This document shows, piece by piece, positions 8,092 through 15,719 of a stretch of DNA of 32,747 nt. A program made the position numbers and the translations under genes. The notes below the pieces were generated by a model. The model saw nothing but the letters and a program-made list of their open reading frames with translations. It made no database searches and had not been told where the DNA came from. How positions within the stretch are numbered: the stretch's first letter is position 1; the number at the start of each line of letters is the position of its first letter. This DNA comes from Candidatus Rifleibacteriota bacterium (lineage in GTDB: Bacteria > Muiribacteriota > UBA6191 > JACPRK01 > JACQZM01), in the NCBI GenBank assembly GCA_016213885.1, contig JACQZM010000365.1:1-32747 (forward strand). Direction: 5' to 3'.

Positions 8092-8610
8092 CTAGCCGCC
8101 CAGCAGTCGCCAGAGGAAGCCCCGCTTGCCTTCTGCGGGACCATCCTCGCGCGAGGAGAGGCGCGCGACCTGTCGGTCCAGCGCCTCGACGCGATCGGCC
8201 AGGATGGAGGCGATGTTCAGCAGCACCTTGCCCCAGAGGCGTGGTTCCTTGAGGGACAGAGTCTCCAGCTTGTCACGCTTGAGCACCCAGAGGCTGGCGT
8301 TCACCGTGGCGCTCGCCGAGAGCGCCCGGGTGGAGCTGCGGACGAGCCCCATCTCCCCGAGACAGCTCCCCTGCTCCAGGGTGGCCACCACGGCCCTGGT
8401 TCCGTCGGCGTTCTGGTGGAAGATCTCTATCGCCCCGGAGCAGACGATGTAGAGGCTGTTGGCCAGGGTCCCTTCCCTGAAGAGCACCAGCCCCTTCGGA
8501 AGGGCGACCTCGTCCATGATGGCCACCATGAGGTCCAGCTCGTCGTCGGCCAGCCCCTTGAACAGGGGAAGCTCCCGGAGGACCTCCCGCTCGCCCGGCG
8601 GCGTCGACAT
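8092..8610 (-). CDS. Cyclic-nucleotide-binding (Crp-fold) protein without DNA-binding domain
   Basis: 172 residues from the ATG at 8610. Residues 10-125 are one cNMP-binding domain: LRELPLFKGLADDELD at the start, a jelly roll, and the phosphate-binding cassette GSCLGEMGLVRSSTRA at 81-96 with Glu86 and Arg95. A helical tail (GKVLLNIASILADRVEALD) may dimerise. There is no HTH, so it is a stand-alone sensor domain rather than a Crp regulator; in this form it often partners with kinases or adhesion and motility proteins. The frame can be extended upstream, but that would run through the lipoprotein gene. The ATG follows the lipoprotein TGA by 4 nt, and TGAGGAG serves as both stop and ribosome-binding site, so the two are coupled. 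Confidence 0.85.
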   Translation of the reverse strand: MSTPPGEREVLRELPLFKGLADDELDLMVAIMDEVALPKGLVLFREGTLANSLYIVCSGAIEIFHQNADGTRAVVATLEQGSCLGEMGLVRSSTRALSASATVNASLWVLKRDKLETLSLKEPRLWGKVLLNIASILADRVEALDRQVARLSSREDGPAEGKRGFLWRLLGG

Positions 8611-8614
8611 CTCC

Positions 8615-8800
8615 TCAGCGTCCCGTGGGATTGGAGAACGTGTGACCGGAGATCGGCGTGGGCGGGATGTGGGGACCCGGACCGATGGCCGAGGTGTTGA
8701 TGAACGAGTTGTTGGGCGCATTGGGGAACAGATCGCCGTTGGCGCACCCTGCCAGCCCGACCGCTGAGAGGGTCAGGGCGAGCATCAGTACAACCCTCAT
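8615..8800 (-). CDS. Small lipoprotein
   Basis: 61 residues. A lipoprotein signal peptide (MRVVLMLALTLSAVG) ends in the lipobox LAGC with Cys19 as the lipidated residue. The mature part is about 43 residues, rich in Asn, Pro and Gly, with no recognised domain. A strong ribosome-binding site (GGGAGGAAGG) precedes the ATG. The stop codon overlaps the ribosome-binding site of the cyclic-nucleotide-binding gene, so the two form an operon. After lipidation it should sit in the inner or outer membrane; its function is unknown. Confidence 0.75.
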   Translation of the reverse strand: MRVVLMLALTLSAVGLAGCANGDLFPNAPNNSFINTSAIGPGPHIPPTPISGHTFSNPTGR

Positions 8801-8900
8801 GGCCTTCCTCCCTCGGCGAGGTCGCCGTCCATGAAAGGTAATGCGGGGGAGCCCACGGCGGCAACGGCCGGCGGCACGTTGCGGCGCGTCGGGGGGAGAG

Positions 8901-8970
8901 AGGAGAAAGAGGAGGGGATCCGGATTGAGGTCGCGCTCGGGGGCGCGACTCGGACCCGGCGAGGCGCCGG
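8901..8970 (+). repeat. Palindromic repeat, module 2 only (copy 4)
   Basis: Contains GATCCGGATTGAGGTCGCG, the GTCGCG/CGCGAC hairpin and the CCGGCG-AGG-CGCCGG hairpin of module 2, without module 1. It lies in the divergent region between the lipoprotein and TPR genes, immediately upstream of the TPR promoter. Confidence 0.8.
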
Positions 8971-8981
8971 GTCTTGACGAG

Positions 8982-9011
8982 TTGAAGAGAGACGGCGCTT
9001 GAGTCTATAGT
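8982..9011 (+). promoter_or_regulatory. Promoter of the TPR gene, leaderless type
   Basis: -35 TTGAAG (8982-8987), 18-nt spacer, -10 TATAGT (9006-9011). The GTG start codon at 9019 lies 7 nt after the -10 box, where transcription should begin, and no Shine-Dalgarno sequence is present. A leaderless mRNA is predicted. Confidence 0.55.
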
Positions 9012-9018
9012 ACGGATC

Positions 9019-10323
9019 GTGCCCATCTGTCCGATCTGCTCCACCCAGCGTCCCGATACGGTGGCCCGGTGCCCGGTCTGCGAACCCGGGCAAAAGAGCG
9101 TTTCTCCCGCGGTGCGCGAGAAGTCGCTGCTCCCCATGCACCTGTACAACGTGGGGGTCAAGCTGGCCACGGAAGGGAAGCTCGCGGAGGCGGTGGGGGT
9201 GTTCCGCAGGTCCGTGGAGCTGGACAGCCGGCTCGCCTCTTCGTGGTACGAACCGGACACGGATCTCAAGGAGGGCGTGGACTGGGCCCAGGCGGCCGCC
9301 GTCTGTCGCCAGGTCGTGGACGGCAACCCGGACTCGGCGGTGGCGTGGGCCGACCTGGGGTTCGCCCTGGCCACCCAGAACAAGGTGGAAGAGGCTGCCG
9401 TAGCGTTCCAGAAGGCCAGCGAACTGAACCCGAAGATGGCCGAGGTGTGGATGGAGCTGGCCACGGTCAACTGCCTTGCGGAGCGCTGGGAGCAGGCCGA
9501 GGCCGCGGCCCGACGCGCCGTGGATCTGGGGTCGACGAACGTTCTGGCCTGGACCTACCTGGGGTTCGCCCTGGTGGGCAAAGGGGCGTGGGACCAGGCC
9601 GAGAAGGCGCTCCGGAAAGGTGTGGCGCTCGACCCGCTGGACAAGCTCATCTGGGCGAACCTGGCGGAGGTGCTGAACTGGCAGGAACGCTGGAGCGACG
9701 CTCTGGAAGCCGCCGATCGAGCCATCCAGCTGTTCCAGGGCAACTCCAAGGCCTGGGACTCCCGGGGCGTCGCCCTGGCCGGCCTGGGCCGCTGGCCCGA
9801 TGCCGAGGCGGCGCACCGCCGGGCCGTGGAGCTCGCTCCGTCAGAACCGTCGTTCTCGGGCAACCTGGCCCAGGTGCTGAACTGGCAGAACAAGTGGCAA
9901 GAGGCGCTCGAGATCTGCCAGCGGATCGTCGACCGTGGCAAGCCGTCGCCGGTGGTGTACTCTGCCCTGGGTGCGGCTCTGGGCGGCATGGAACGCTGGG
10001 AAGAGGCGGAACGAGCGATCCGCTGCGCCGTCGACCACTCCCCGCGGGACGCGGTGCAGTGGGTCAATCTGTCGTGCACCCTCAACTGGCAATCCAAGTG
10101 GGAGGACGCGGAGACGGCAGGCCGGCGGGCGACGGTGCTGGCCCCGGAGCTGGCGGCCGGGTGGGCGAACCTGGGCTACTCCCTGGAACATCTGAACCAC
10201 CTGGAGGAGGCCCAGAAGGCCTTCGACAGGGCGATGCAGCTGGACCGCGGCAACGCCACGGCGCGGCAGGGTCTGGAGCGAACCCGCCAGAGGATGGCGA
10301 ACCGAAGCAAGCCAGGGGCTTGA
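9019..10323 (+). CDS. Zinc-ribbon and tetratricopeptide-repeat protein
   Basis: 434 residues from a GTG start. The N-terminus is a short zinc ribbon (Cys4, Cys7, Cys18, Cys21; CPIC...CPVC). The rest is about ten TPR units of 34 residues with the usual W/L/G/Y/A/P pattern, e.g. AWTYLGFALVGKGAWDQAEK. Several units carry a recurring NLA-VLNWQ-W element, so some arose by recent duplication. There is no signal peptide or membrane segment, so it is probably a cytoplasmic scaffold for protein contacts. The partner is unknown. The radical SAM gene follows 81 bp downstream with no terminator between them, so co-transcription is possible. Start choice rests on the promoter and on the zinc ribbon starting at residue 4. 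Confidence 0.85.
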   Translation: MPICPICSTQRPDTVARCPVCEPGQKSVSPAVREKSLLPMHLYNVGVKLATEGKLAEAVGVFRRSVELDSRLASSWYEPDTDLKEGVDWAQAAAVCRQVVDGNPDSAVAWADLGFALATQNKVEEAAVAFQKASELNPKMAEVWMELATVNCLAERWEQAEAAARRAVDLGSTNVLAWTYLGFALVGKGAWDQAEKALRKGVALDPLDKLIWANLAEVLNWQERWSDALEAADRAIQLFQGNSKAWDSRGVALAGLGRWPDAEAAHRRAVELAPSEPSFSGNLAQVLNWQNKWQEALEICQRIVDRGKPSPVVYSALGAALGGMERWEEAERAIRCAVDHSPRDAVQWVNLSCTLNWQSKWEDAETAGRRATVLAPELAAGWANLGYSLEHLNHLEEAQKAFDRAMQLDRGNATARQGLERTRQRMANRSKPGA

Positions 10324-10404
10324 CCCGCCGCCGCAGGGTCGGGCTCCTGGGTCCGGTGACCGGAGGCGTCTCGCTCCCACGGCCTCCCGAGGGATGACCC
10401 CACC

Positions 10405-11373
10405 ATGGCTCGACCGACCCGCAGGAACCGTCCGATCTTCCACTGGTATCGCCAGACGCCTTTCGGCCCTGAGCTCGTGATCTGTCTTTTCACCAGGGGC
10501 TGCCGGTACAGGTCGTGCAGCTTCTGCGCCCTCCCGTCGGTGACCGCCGGCGAGGTCGACGAGTCGTACAGGGAGATCAACGCCCAGGTGGACCATGTCT
10601 TCGCCCAGTTCTCCGGGGCGCAGCTGCAGGCGGTGTGGAAGCTGTCGATCTTCAACAACGGCTCGGTCCTCGACCAGGCCACCATGCCCACCAAGTCGCT
10701 GCTCTATCTCTTTCTGAAAGCGGCGGATCTGCCGAGCCTCAAGGTGGTGTCGCTGGAGAGTCGCGAGGAATACGTCGAGGACTGGGAGCTGAAGGTGCTC
10801 CGCCAGATCCTGGGCGGCCGGGCCGAGCTGGAGATAACGCTGGGATTCGAGACCCACGACGAGCGGATCCGTAACCGGGTGCTCAACAAGGGGCTCACGG
10901 TGAAGCGGTTCGAGAAGCTCCTGGAGATGCTCGCCGCCAACGGAGTCCGCCTGAAATGCTACGTCATGCTCAAGCCCGACGTGATGCTGACCGAGGAGCA
11001 GGGGATCGAAGAGGCGGTCCGCACCATCGAGTATCTGGGCCAGGTGGCGGGCACGTACCGGGTCGCCATGGCCGTGCACCTGAACCCCACCTACGTGGCC
11101 CGGGGCACTCGCCTGGAGAGGCAGTTCAAGGAGAACGGGTACCTCCCGCCCGATCTGGACAGCATCTTCAGGGTGGTGCTCTCGACCCAGAGGGTCGGGC
11201 TGTGGACGTACGTGGGCCTCGACGACGAGGGGCTCGCGGCCACGGACAGCGCGTTCCGATGCGAGAGGCTCCCCCGCCAGGCGGCCACGGCTGCGCTGGA
11301 GCGGTTCAACGCCACGAACGACTACGAGGAGCTGCGCGCCTTCTATCAGAACGAGAAGGCAAAGACCACGTAG
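10405..11373 (+). CDS. Radical SAM protein, RaSEA/TIGR01210-like
   Basis: 322 residues. The cluster-binding motif is GCRYRSCSFC, with Cys33, Cys38 and Cys41: a CX4CX2C spacing, not the standard CX3CX2C. Downstream, SIFNNGSVLD, VVSLESREEYV, ITLGFETHDERIRN and LKCYVMLKPD match the barrel layout of Elp3-like radical SAM enzymes. The CX4CX2C spacing and these strands recall the TIGR01210 family, whose archaeal member RaSEA acts with ArcS in making archaeosine in tRNA. Bacterial members have no settled role. It should bind a 4Fe-4S cluster and S-adenosylmethionine. The family is moderately certain and the substrate unknown. Confidence 0.75.
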   Translation: MARPTRRNRPIFHWYRQTPFGPELVICLFTRGCRYRSCSFCALPSVTAGEVDESYREINAQVDHVFAQFSGAQLQAVWKLSIFNNGSVLDQATMPTKSLLYLFLKAADLPSLKVVSLESREEYVEDWELKVLRQILGGRAELEITLGFETHDERIRNRVLNKGLTVKRFEKLLEMLAANGVRLKCYVMLKPDVMLTEEQGIEEAVRTIEYLGQVAGTYRVAMAVHLNPTYVARGTRLERQFKENGYLPPDLDSIFRVVLSTQRVGLWTYVGLDDEGLAATDSAFRCERLPRQAATAALERFNATNDYEELRAFYQNEKAKTT

Positions 11374-11557
11374 CGGCGTCCCGGGGATCGACGGTCGCGC
11401 GCCGATCGAGATGCTGGTAGAAACCGGCCCGACATGGCAAGATGAGGCGTCCGTCAGGGGCGGATGGGGGCTGAGTCTCTCGCCCTATGGGCCGGGATGA
11501 GAGGCGCCAACGCCCGCTCGGCGCTCGTGTCGCGGGGATTGGTGCCAGGAGGGTAGC

Positions 11558-13093
11558 GTGGACCTGGGAACCTGGGTCTTCCTGATCGTGGCGCTGGGAG
11601 TGGCGCTCGGTTTCGAACCGGTGAACGGCTTCCACGACACGGCCAACGCCGTCGCCACCGTCATCTACACGAACTCCCTGAAGCCCAACAAGGCGGTGGT
11701 CTGGTCAGGCCTCTGCAACTTCGTCGGGGTGTACCTGGGGGGCGTGAGCGTCGCCTTCAGCATCGTCTACCTGTTGCCGGTGGACCTCTTGATCTCGATC
11801 GGATCAGGGGGCGGGATGGCCATGGTGCTGGCTCTGCTCACCGCGGCGATCCTGTGGAACCTGGGGACGTGGTACATGGCGATCCCCTCGTCGAGCTCCC
11901 ACGCCCTCATCGGCGCCATCCTGGGAGTCGGTCTGGCCAGCTCCCTGGGCAGCGGCCGTGAGTTCGGAAGCGGGGTCAACTGGACCAAGGCCGGAGAGGT
12001 CGGGCTGGCGCTGTTGTTGTCGCCCATCCTGGGGTTCTGCGCGTCGGCCCTCCTGCTCTGGCTGACCAGGGTGTTCCTCAGCGACCCCACTCTTCACGAG
12101 CCGCCCAGAGGTGAGAAGCCCCCCCCGCCAGGGATCCGCGGCGCCCTGCTGTTGACCTGCACCGGCATCAGCCTGGCCCACGGGTCCAACGACGGTCAGA
12201 AGGGGATCGGTCTGATCATGCTCATCCTGATCGGCATCCTCCCGTCGCGGTTCGCCCTGAACCTGGACTGCACGGCCGAGCAGGTGAAGGATGCGACGGC
12301 GGCCTCCGCTCGCGCCGAGGTGGTGCTGCGCCATGACCCGGTGGATACGTTTCCTCTGCCGATGGTGAGCTCGATGCCGACGATGGGGACCCTGGGGGGG
12401 GCGTTTCTCAATGCCGTGCGAGGAGCCAACGGCCCGGCCTGGTTCGGATGGGGCGGGGAGGGCTCTCCCAGCACTCCGTTCGAGACCGCTGGCATCTCCG
12501 TCCCGGACGCCGCCACGGTGTACAGAGACCTGGCTTTCGTTCGAGGCGCACTCGCCAACGAGAGCAACCTGCGGAACCTGTCGGAGAAGCAGCGCTGGGA
12601 GATCCGGAACTGCATCCTGCGGCTCAACTACGCTCTCTTGAAGCTCGAGAGGACGAGCGGCACGCTGCTCGGCCCGCACGACGTCCAGACGCTCCGCGAG
12701 GTGCGGTTGCGGCTCCGGGTGCTGACCGACTACTCACCCACCTGGGTTCTCATCGCGGTGGCGCTGGCGCTGGCGATCGGCACCATGCTGGGGTGGAAGC
12801 GGATCGTCGTGACGGTGGGCGAGAAGATCGGCAAGGCCCACATGACCTATGCCCAGGGCGCTTCCGCCGGGCTCGTCGCGATGTCGGCCATCGGGCTGGC
12901 AGCGGCGTGCGGCCTGCCGGTCAGCACGACCCACGTGCTCGCCTCCGGAGTGGCCGGGACCATGTCGGCCCAGGGCGCGGGCCTTCAGGGAGACACCGTC
13001 AAGAAGATCGCCATGGCGTGGATCCTCACCCTGCCGGTCTGCATCGTGCTTTCCGGCCTTCTGTTCCAGCTGTTCTTGCGCCTGGCGAGCTGA
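11558..13093 (+). CDS. PiT-family inorganic phosphate transporter
   Basis: 511 residues from a GTG start with a strong AGGAGG ribosome-binding site 7 nt upstream. It contains the two inverted PiT signatures: GFEPVNGFHDTANAVATVI near residue 18 and SLAHGSNDGQKGIG near 205. About ten hydrophobic segments are split by a hydrophilic loop of about 150 residues (about 235-385), as in bacterial PitA proteins. The family takes up phosphate (as metal-phosphate) driven by protons or Na+. The gene converges on the PilT gene with only 9 bp between stop codons and no separate terminator, so the 3' ends of the two mRNAs overlap. Confidence 0.93.
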   Translation: MDLGTWVFLIVALGVALGFEPVNGFHDTANAVATVIYTNSLKPNKAVVWSGLCNFVGVYLGGVSVAFSIVYLLPVDLLISIGSGGGMAMVLALLTAAILWNLGTWYMAIPSSSSHALIGAILGVGLASSLGSGREFGSGVNWTKAGEVGLALLLSPILGFCASALLLWLTRVFLSDPTLHEPPRGEKPPPPGIRGALLLTCTGISLAHGSNDGQKGIGLIMLILIGILPSRFALNLDCTAEQVKDATAASARAEVVLRHDPVDTFPLPMVSSMPTMGTLGGAFLNAVRGANGPAWFGWGGEGSPSTPFETAGISVPDAATVYRDLAFVRGALANESNLRNLSEKQRWEIRNCILRLNYALLKLERTSGTLLGPHDVQTLREVRLRLRVLTDYSPTWVLIAVALALAIGTMLGWKRIVVTVGEKIGKAHMTYAQGASAGLVAMSAIGLAAACGLPVSTTHVLASGVAGTMSAQGAGLQGDTVKKIAMAWILTLPVCIVLSGLLFQLFLRLAS

Positions 13094-13102
13094 CCTGGCG
13101 CC

Positions 13103-14614
13103 TCACTCGCCGAGCATCCGGAGCACCTCGGCGTCGTGGCGGGCCTTCTTGAAGCGAAGCCATCGCACCACGTACACCACGGCGAACAGGCCCAGGAACC
13201 CCAGGGCGTACCACTTGTTGATCGGAGAGACCTTGCCCTTCCAGAAGGCGAAGATCGTCGTCCCCAGCGAGGCGAGCGCCGCGGCGATCACCAGCCACTG
13301 GGTCGGGATCTCCGGTAGCGGCGGCAGGTCCTCCTCCCTGGGCTTGGTTGCCTGGGGAGACCGGGGGATCGCATCGGTCACCGACGGCATGTCATCCACA
13401 TCGCTGGGCCCGTCGTCCTTGGGCTTGGACGGATCGAACGTCTTCATGGGAGCGCCGCCGCCCCCCTTGCCGTCGGAGGGGTTGTAGCTCCGGACCGAGT
13501 TGATCTTGGCCGCGGCGACGTTCGGATCCACCAGCCCCTTCTCCATGAGCTCCGTGATCGAGGCCTCCATCGTCACCATGCCCTGCCCCCGGCCGGTCTG
13601 GATGGAGTTGGTGATCATGTGCTGCTTGCCCTCGCGGATCAACGCCGCGATCGCCGGGCTCACCACCATGATCTCCCGGGCCGCGACGCACCGCGTCCCG
13701 TCCGGGGTCGGGATGAGGGTCTGACAGACCACCGATCGAAGCGTCAGGGAGAGCTGGGCCCGGATCTGCTGCTGCGCCTCGTGGGGAAACGAATCGATGA
13801 TCCGGTCCATGGTCTGGGCGCAGGTCTGGGTGTGAAGCGTGGAGAAGACCAGGTGACCGGTCTCGGCCAGGGTGATGGCGGCTCCGATCGTCTCCGGGTC
13901 TCGCATCTCGCCCAGCAGGATCACGTCGGGGCTCTGCCGGAGGATGTACTTCAGCGCGTTCTTGAACGACTTGGTGTCGCGCCCCACCTCCCGCTGCTGC
14001 ACGACCGACCTGTTGTGGGGGTGGAGAAACTCGATCGGGTCCTCGATCGTGATGATGTGGCACTCCCGCTCCGAGTTGATCTTGTTGAGAATGGCGGCCA
14101 GCAGGGTGGACTTGCCGCTTCCGGTGGGCCCCGTGACCAGGACCAGGCCCCGGGGGTACTCGGCGATGTCCCTGACCACCTGGGGAAGGTCCAGATCGTC
14201 GACGGAGGGGAGCTTGCTCGGGATCACCCTGAGAGCGGCCGCCACATGGTTCTGCTGCCGGAAACCGTTGAGCCGGAACCGGCCCACACCCTTGATGTTC
14301 ACCGCCGAGTCGATCTCCCAGGTCTCCTCGAAGTGGGCCTTCTGTTCGTCCGAGAGGAGGCTGTAGAGCATCCTCCGGGTGACCTCGGGCGAGAGGATCT
14401 CGTCCCCGAAGTTGCGGAGCCGGCCACCGATCCGGATGCGGGGCTTGGAACCTACCGTGAAGATGATGTCGGAGCCGCCTTTCTGGACGGCTGTGGTCAG
14501 GACCTGGATGACATCGATCCCCCGTGACGGCTGGCGCGGCGCCGCCACGGGAGCGGGCGCTGCCCGGGCCGGCGGGGCCGCGGGGGGTGGGGAAGCGGGC
14601 TGTTGTTGCTCCAT
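13103..14614 (-). CDS. PilT-type retraction ATPase with C-terminal two-helix membrane tail
   Basis: 503 residues. After a Pro/Ala-rich lead of 30 residues comes a complete PilT/PilU ATPase (about 31-378): Walker A GPTGSGKST at 162-170, Asp box around IITIEDPIEF (187-196), Walker B DVILLGEMRD at 230-239, His box HLVFSTLHT near 254-262 and an AIRNLIRE-like motif, AIAALIRE. Normal PilT ends there. Here about 125 residues follow: a charged Pro/Asp-rich linker, then hydrophobic segments at about 440-458 and 467-487 and a basic end. This would anchor a normally cytoplasmic ATPase to the membrane. The ATG at 14614 is chosen because a promoter lies just upstream and any longer frame translates an intergenic repeat. 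No other pilus gene is in view. Confidence 0.9.
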   Translation of the reverse strand: MEQQQPASPPPAAPPARAAPAPVAAPRQPSRGIDVIQVLTTAVQKGGSDIIFTVGSKPRIRIGGRLRNFGDEILSPEVTRRMLYSLLSDEQKAHFEETWEIDSAVNIKGVGRFRLNGFRQQNHVAAALRVIPSKLPSVDDLDLPQVVRDIAEYPRGLVLVTGPTGSGKSTLLAAILNKINSERECHIITIEDPIEFLHPHNRSVVQQREVGRDTKSFKNALKYILRQSPDVILLGEMRDPETIGAAITLAETGHLVFSTLHTQTCAQTMDRIIDSFPHEAQQQIRAQLSLTLRSVVCQTLIPTPDGTRCVAAREIMVVSPAIAALIREGKQHMITNSIQTGRGQGMVTMEASITELMEKGLVDPNVAAAKINSVRSYNPSDGKGGGGAPMKTFDPSKPKDDGPSDVDDMPSVTDAIPRSPQATKPREEDLPPLPEIPTQWLVIAAALASLGTTIFAFWKGKVSPINKWYALGFLGLFAVVYVVRWLRFKKARHDAEVLRMLGE

Positions 14615-14648
14615 GGGACGTTTCCGTGCGTTCGTCTCTCGCACGATC

Positions 14649-14678
14649 ATTCTAGCGGAAACCGCTTCCAGAGCGCAA
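14649..14678 (-). promoter_or_regulatory. Promoter of the PilT-like gene
   Basis: On the minus strand, -35 TTGCGC (14678-14673), 18-nt spacer, -10 TAGAAT (14654-14649). It leaves a leader of about 30 nt before the ATG at 14614, and lies between that ATG and the repeat at 14690-14855. Confidence 0.45.
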
Positions 14679-14689
14679 CGACTCAAGAT

Positions 14690-14855
14690 CCGGCGTCTCG
14701 CCGGGTCCGAGTCGCAAGACCCGGCGCCTCGCCGGGTCCGAGTCGCGCCCCCGAGCGCGACCTCAATCCGGATCCCCTCCGCTTCCTCGGTGACTCTGAA
14801 GCCAGGCCGAGGCCTGATCACGGGCCGAGCCCGAACGCGCAGGTGTCGCTCCAGG
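14690..14855 (-). repeat. Palindromic repeat, modules 1 and 2 in reverse, with a partial tandem duplication
   Basis: On the minus strand, module 1 (14855-14812, 44 bp, diverged at its start but ending GGCCCGTGATCAGGC) runs directly into module 2 (14811-14721), closely matching 7910-7998. The last 31 bp of module 2 (CCGGCGCCTCGCCGG with its flank) are repeated again at 14690-14720. The orientation is opposite to copies 1-4. Confidence 0.8.
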
Positions 14856-14867
14856 GGGGCCGGGCGG

Positions 14868-14904
14868 AAAAGCCGAACCACCCTCGGCCGGGCCGGGGTG
14901 GTTC
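14868..14904 (-). terminator. Rho-independent terminator of the Cys-rich gene
   Basis: A perfect 9-bp stem (GAACCACCC / GGGTGGTTC) around a GC-rich loop is followed on the minus strand by GGCTTTT. It lies about 30 bp past the stop codon at 14933. Confidence 0.65.
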
Positions 14905-14932
14905 TCCGGGGAGAGCGACGCTCTCTACGATT

Positions 14933-15511
14933 CTAGTGCTTGCAGTGGGCCTTGCAGTCGGGCTTGCACTCGGCCTTGCAGCCAGCCTTGCAGTGGGCCG
15001 CGCAGTCCGGCTTGCAGTCGGCCTGGCAGGGACCCGAGCAGGCGGCCTTGGCGGCCCGGTGGTGCTTGCGATGGTGCTTGCGGCAATGACAGCGGCAGCT
15101 CTTGTGGCAGCTGCTCTTGTGGTACAGCGGCAGGTTGGCGACGACCACGAACTGGAGCAGCGCCACGTAGCCCTTGCACTCACCCTCGACCCAGAAACCC
15201 TCGTGGGGGTTGCACCTGCAGACCTTGTTGATGAAGTGATGGGCCACCCGCATCTCCGTCGGGCTCGTCCAGCGGATCGCCCGTCTGTGATGGCGGATGC
15301 AGTGTCGGGTCACGGAGCACCCGTTGAACTTGAACGACACGGACTTCTGGTCGACGCCCTCGGGGAACGTGAAGACGATGTCGTTGTCGACGAACTCGGC
15401 CTTGATCGGGGGAGGGACCGCAGGCGGGACGGCCTCCGCCAGCGCGTGGGTACCCAGGCCCAGGAGCAGTACGGCTGCGAGGGCCACACCCAACAGATTG
15501 AGCGATCTCAT
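14933..15511 (-). CDS. Secreted Cys/His-rich protein with (CXXX)8 tail
   Basis: 192 residues. An N-terminal signal peptide (LLGVALAAVLLLGLGTHALA, residues 6-25) is followed by a small beta-rich domain with DIVFTFPEGVDQKSVSFKFN, which I do not recognise. Residues about 131-157 are a Cys/His/Lys/Arg patch (SCHKSCRCHCRKHHRKHH). Residues 158-192 carry nine cysteines at perfect 4-residue spacing: CSGP, CQAD, CKPD, CAAH, CKAG, CKAE, CKPD, CKAH, CKH. The ligand-rich tail suggests metal binding or a disulphide-linked extracellular structure; the sequence cannot tell which. AGGAGG lies 9 nt before the ATG. A good sigma70-type promoter, a long structured leader and a terminator make this a well-delimited single-gene transcript. 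Confidence 0.8.
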   Translation of the reverse strand: MRSLNLLGVALAAVLLLGLGTHALAEAVPPAVPPPIKAEFVDNDIVFTFPEGVDQKSVSFKFNGCSVTRHCIRHHRRAIRWTSPTEMRVAHHFINKVCRCNPHEGFWVEGECKGYVALLQFVVVANLPLYHKSSCHKSCRCHCRKHHRKHHRAAKAACSGPCQADCKPDCAAHCKAGCKAECKPDCKAHCKH

Positions 15512-15684
15512 CGTTCAGGACCTCCTGACTCTGTCAGCGGGGTAGGTTTCGGCTACCCGGGCCTCCCCGAAGATCCGCCGCTCGGCGGCTTCGCGGTCAG
15601 CCGGTGCGCACCCTGTGAGAGCCTCTATTGCCCTCCAGTTGCCACCCCGATGGTGGTTTGTCATCCGGGCGTACCGGATGGGTC
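15512..15684 (-). promoter_or_regulatory. Long structured 5' leader of the Cys-rich gene
   Basis: About 170 nt lie between the predicted start site and the ATG. On the transcript there are at least three hairpins: a long one at 15567-15595 (GAAG-CCGCC-GAGC-GGCGG-AT-CTTC), one at 15540-15558 (GGGTAG / CTACCC) and one at 15525-15537 (CTGAC-AGA-GTCAG) whose arm overlaps the AGGAGG ribosome-binding site. The last could modulate translation. No known riboswitch class is recognised with confidence. Confidence 0.4.
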
Positions 15685-15690
15685 GGGGCC

Positions 15691-15719
15691 ACTCTAGCAC
15701 GGAAGATGGCGAATGACAA
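15691..15719 (-). promoter_or_regulatory. Sigma70-type promoter of the Cys-rich gene
   Basis: On the minus strand, -35 TTGTCA (15719-15714), a 17-nt spacer, and -10 TAGAGT (15696-15691). This is one of the best matches to the sigma70 consensus in the window. Confidence 0.65.

Noticed and set aside
14615..14881. An N-terminal extension of the PilT-like gene
   Set aside because: It would translate the intergenic palindromic repeat and run through a plausible promoter.
14933..15040. A CRISPR-like array suggested by regularly spaced short repeats
   Set aside because: The 12-bp periodicity encodes the (CXXX) tail in frame; there are no unique spacers of CRISPR length and no cas genes.
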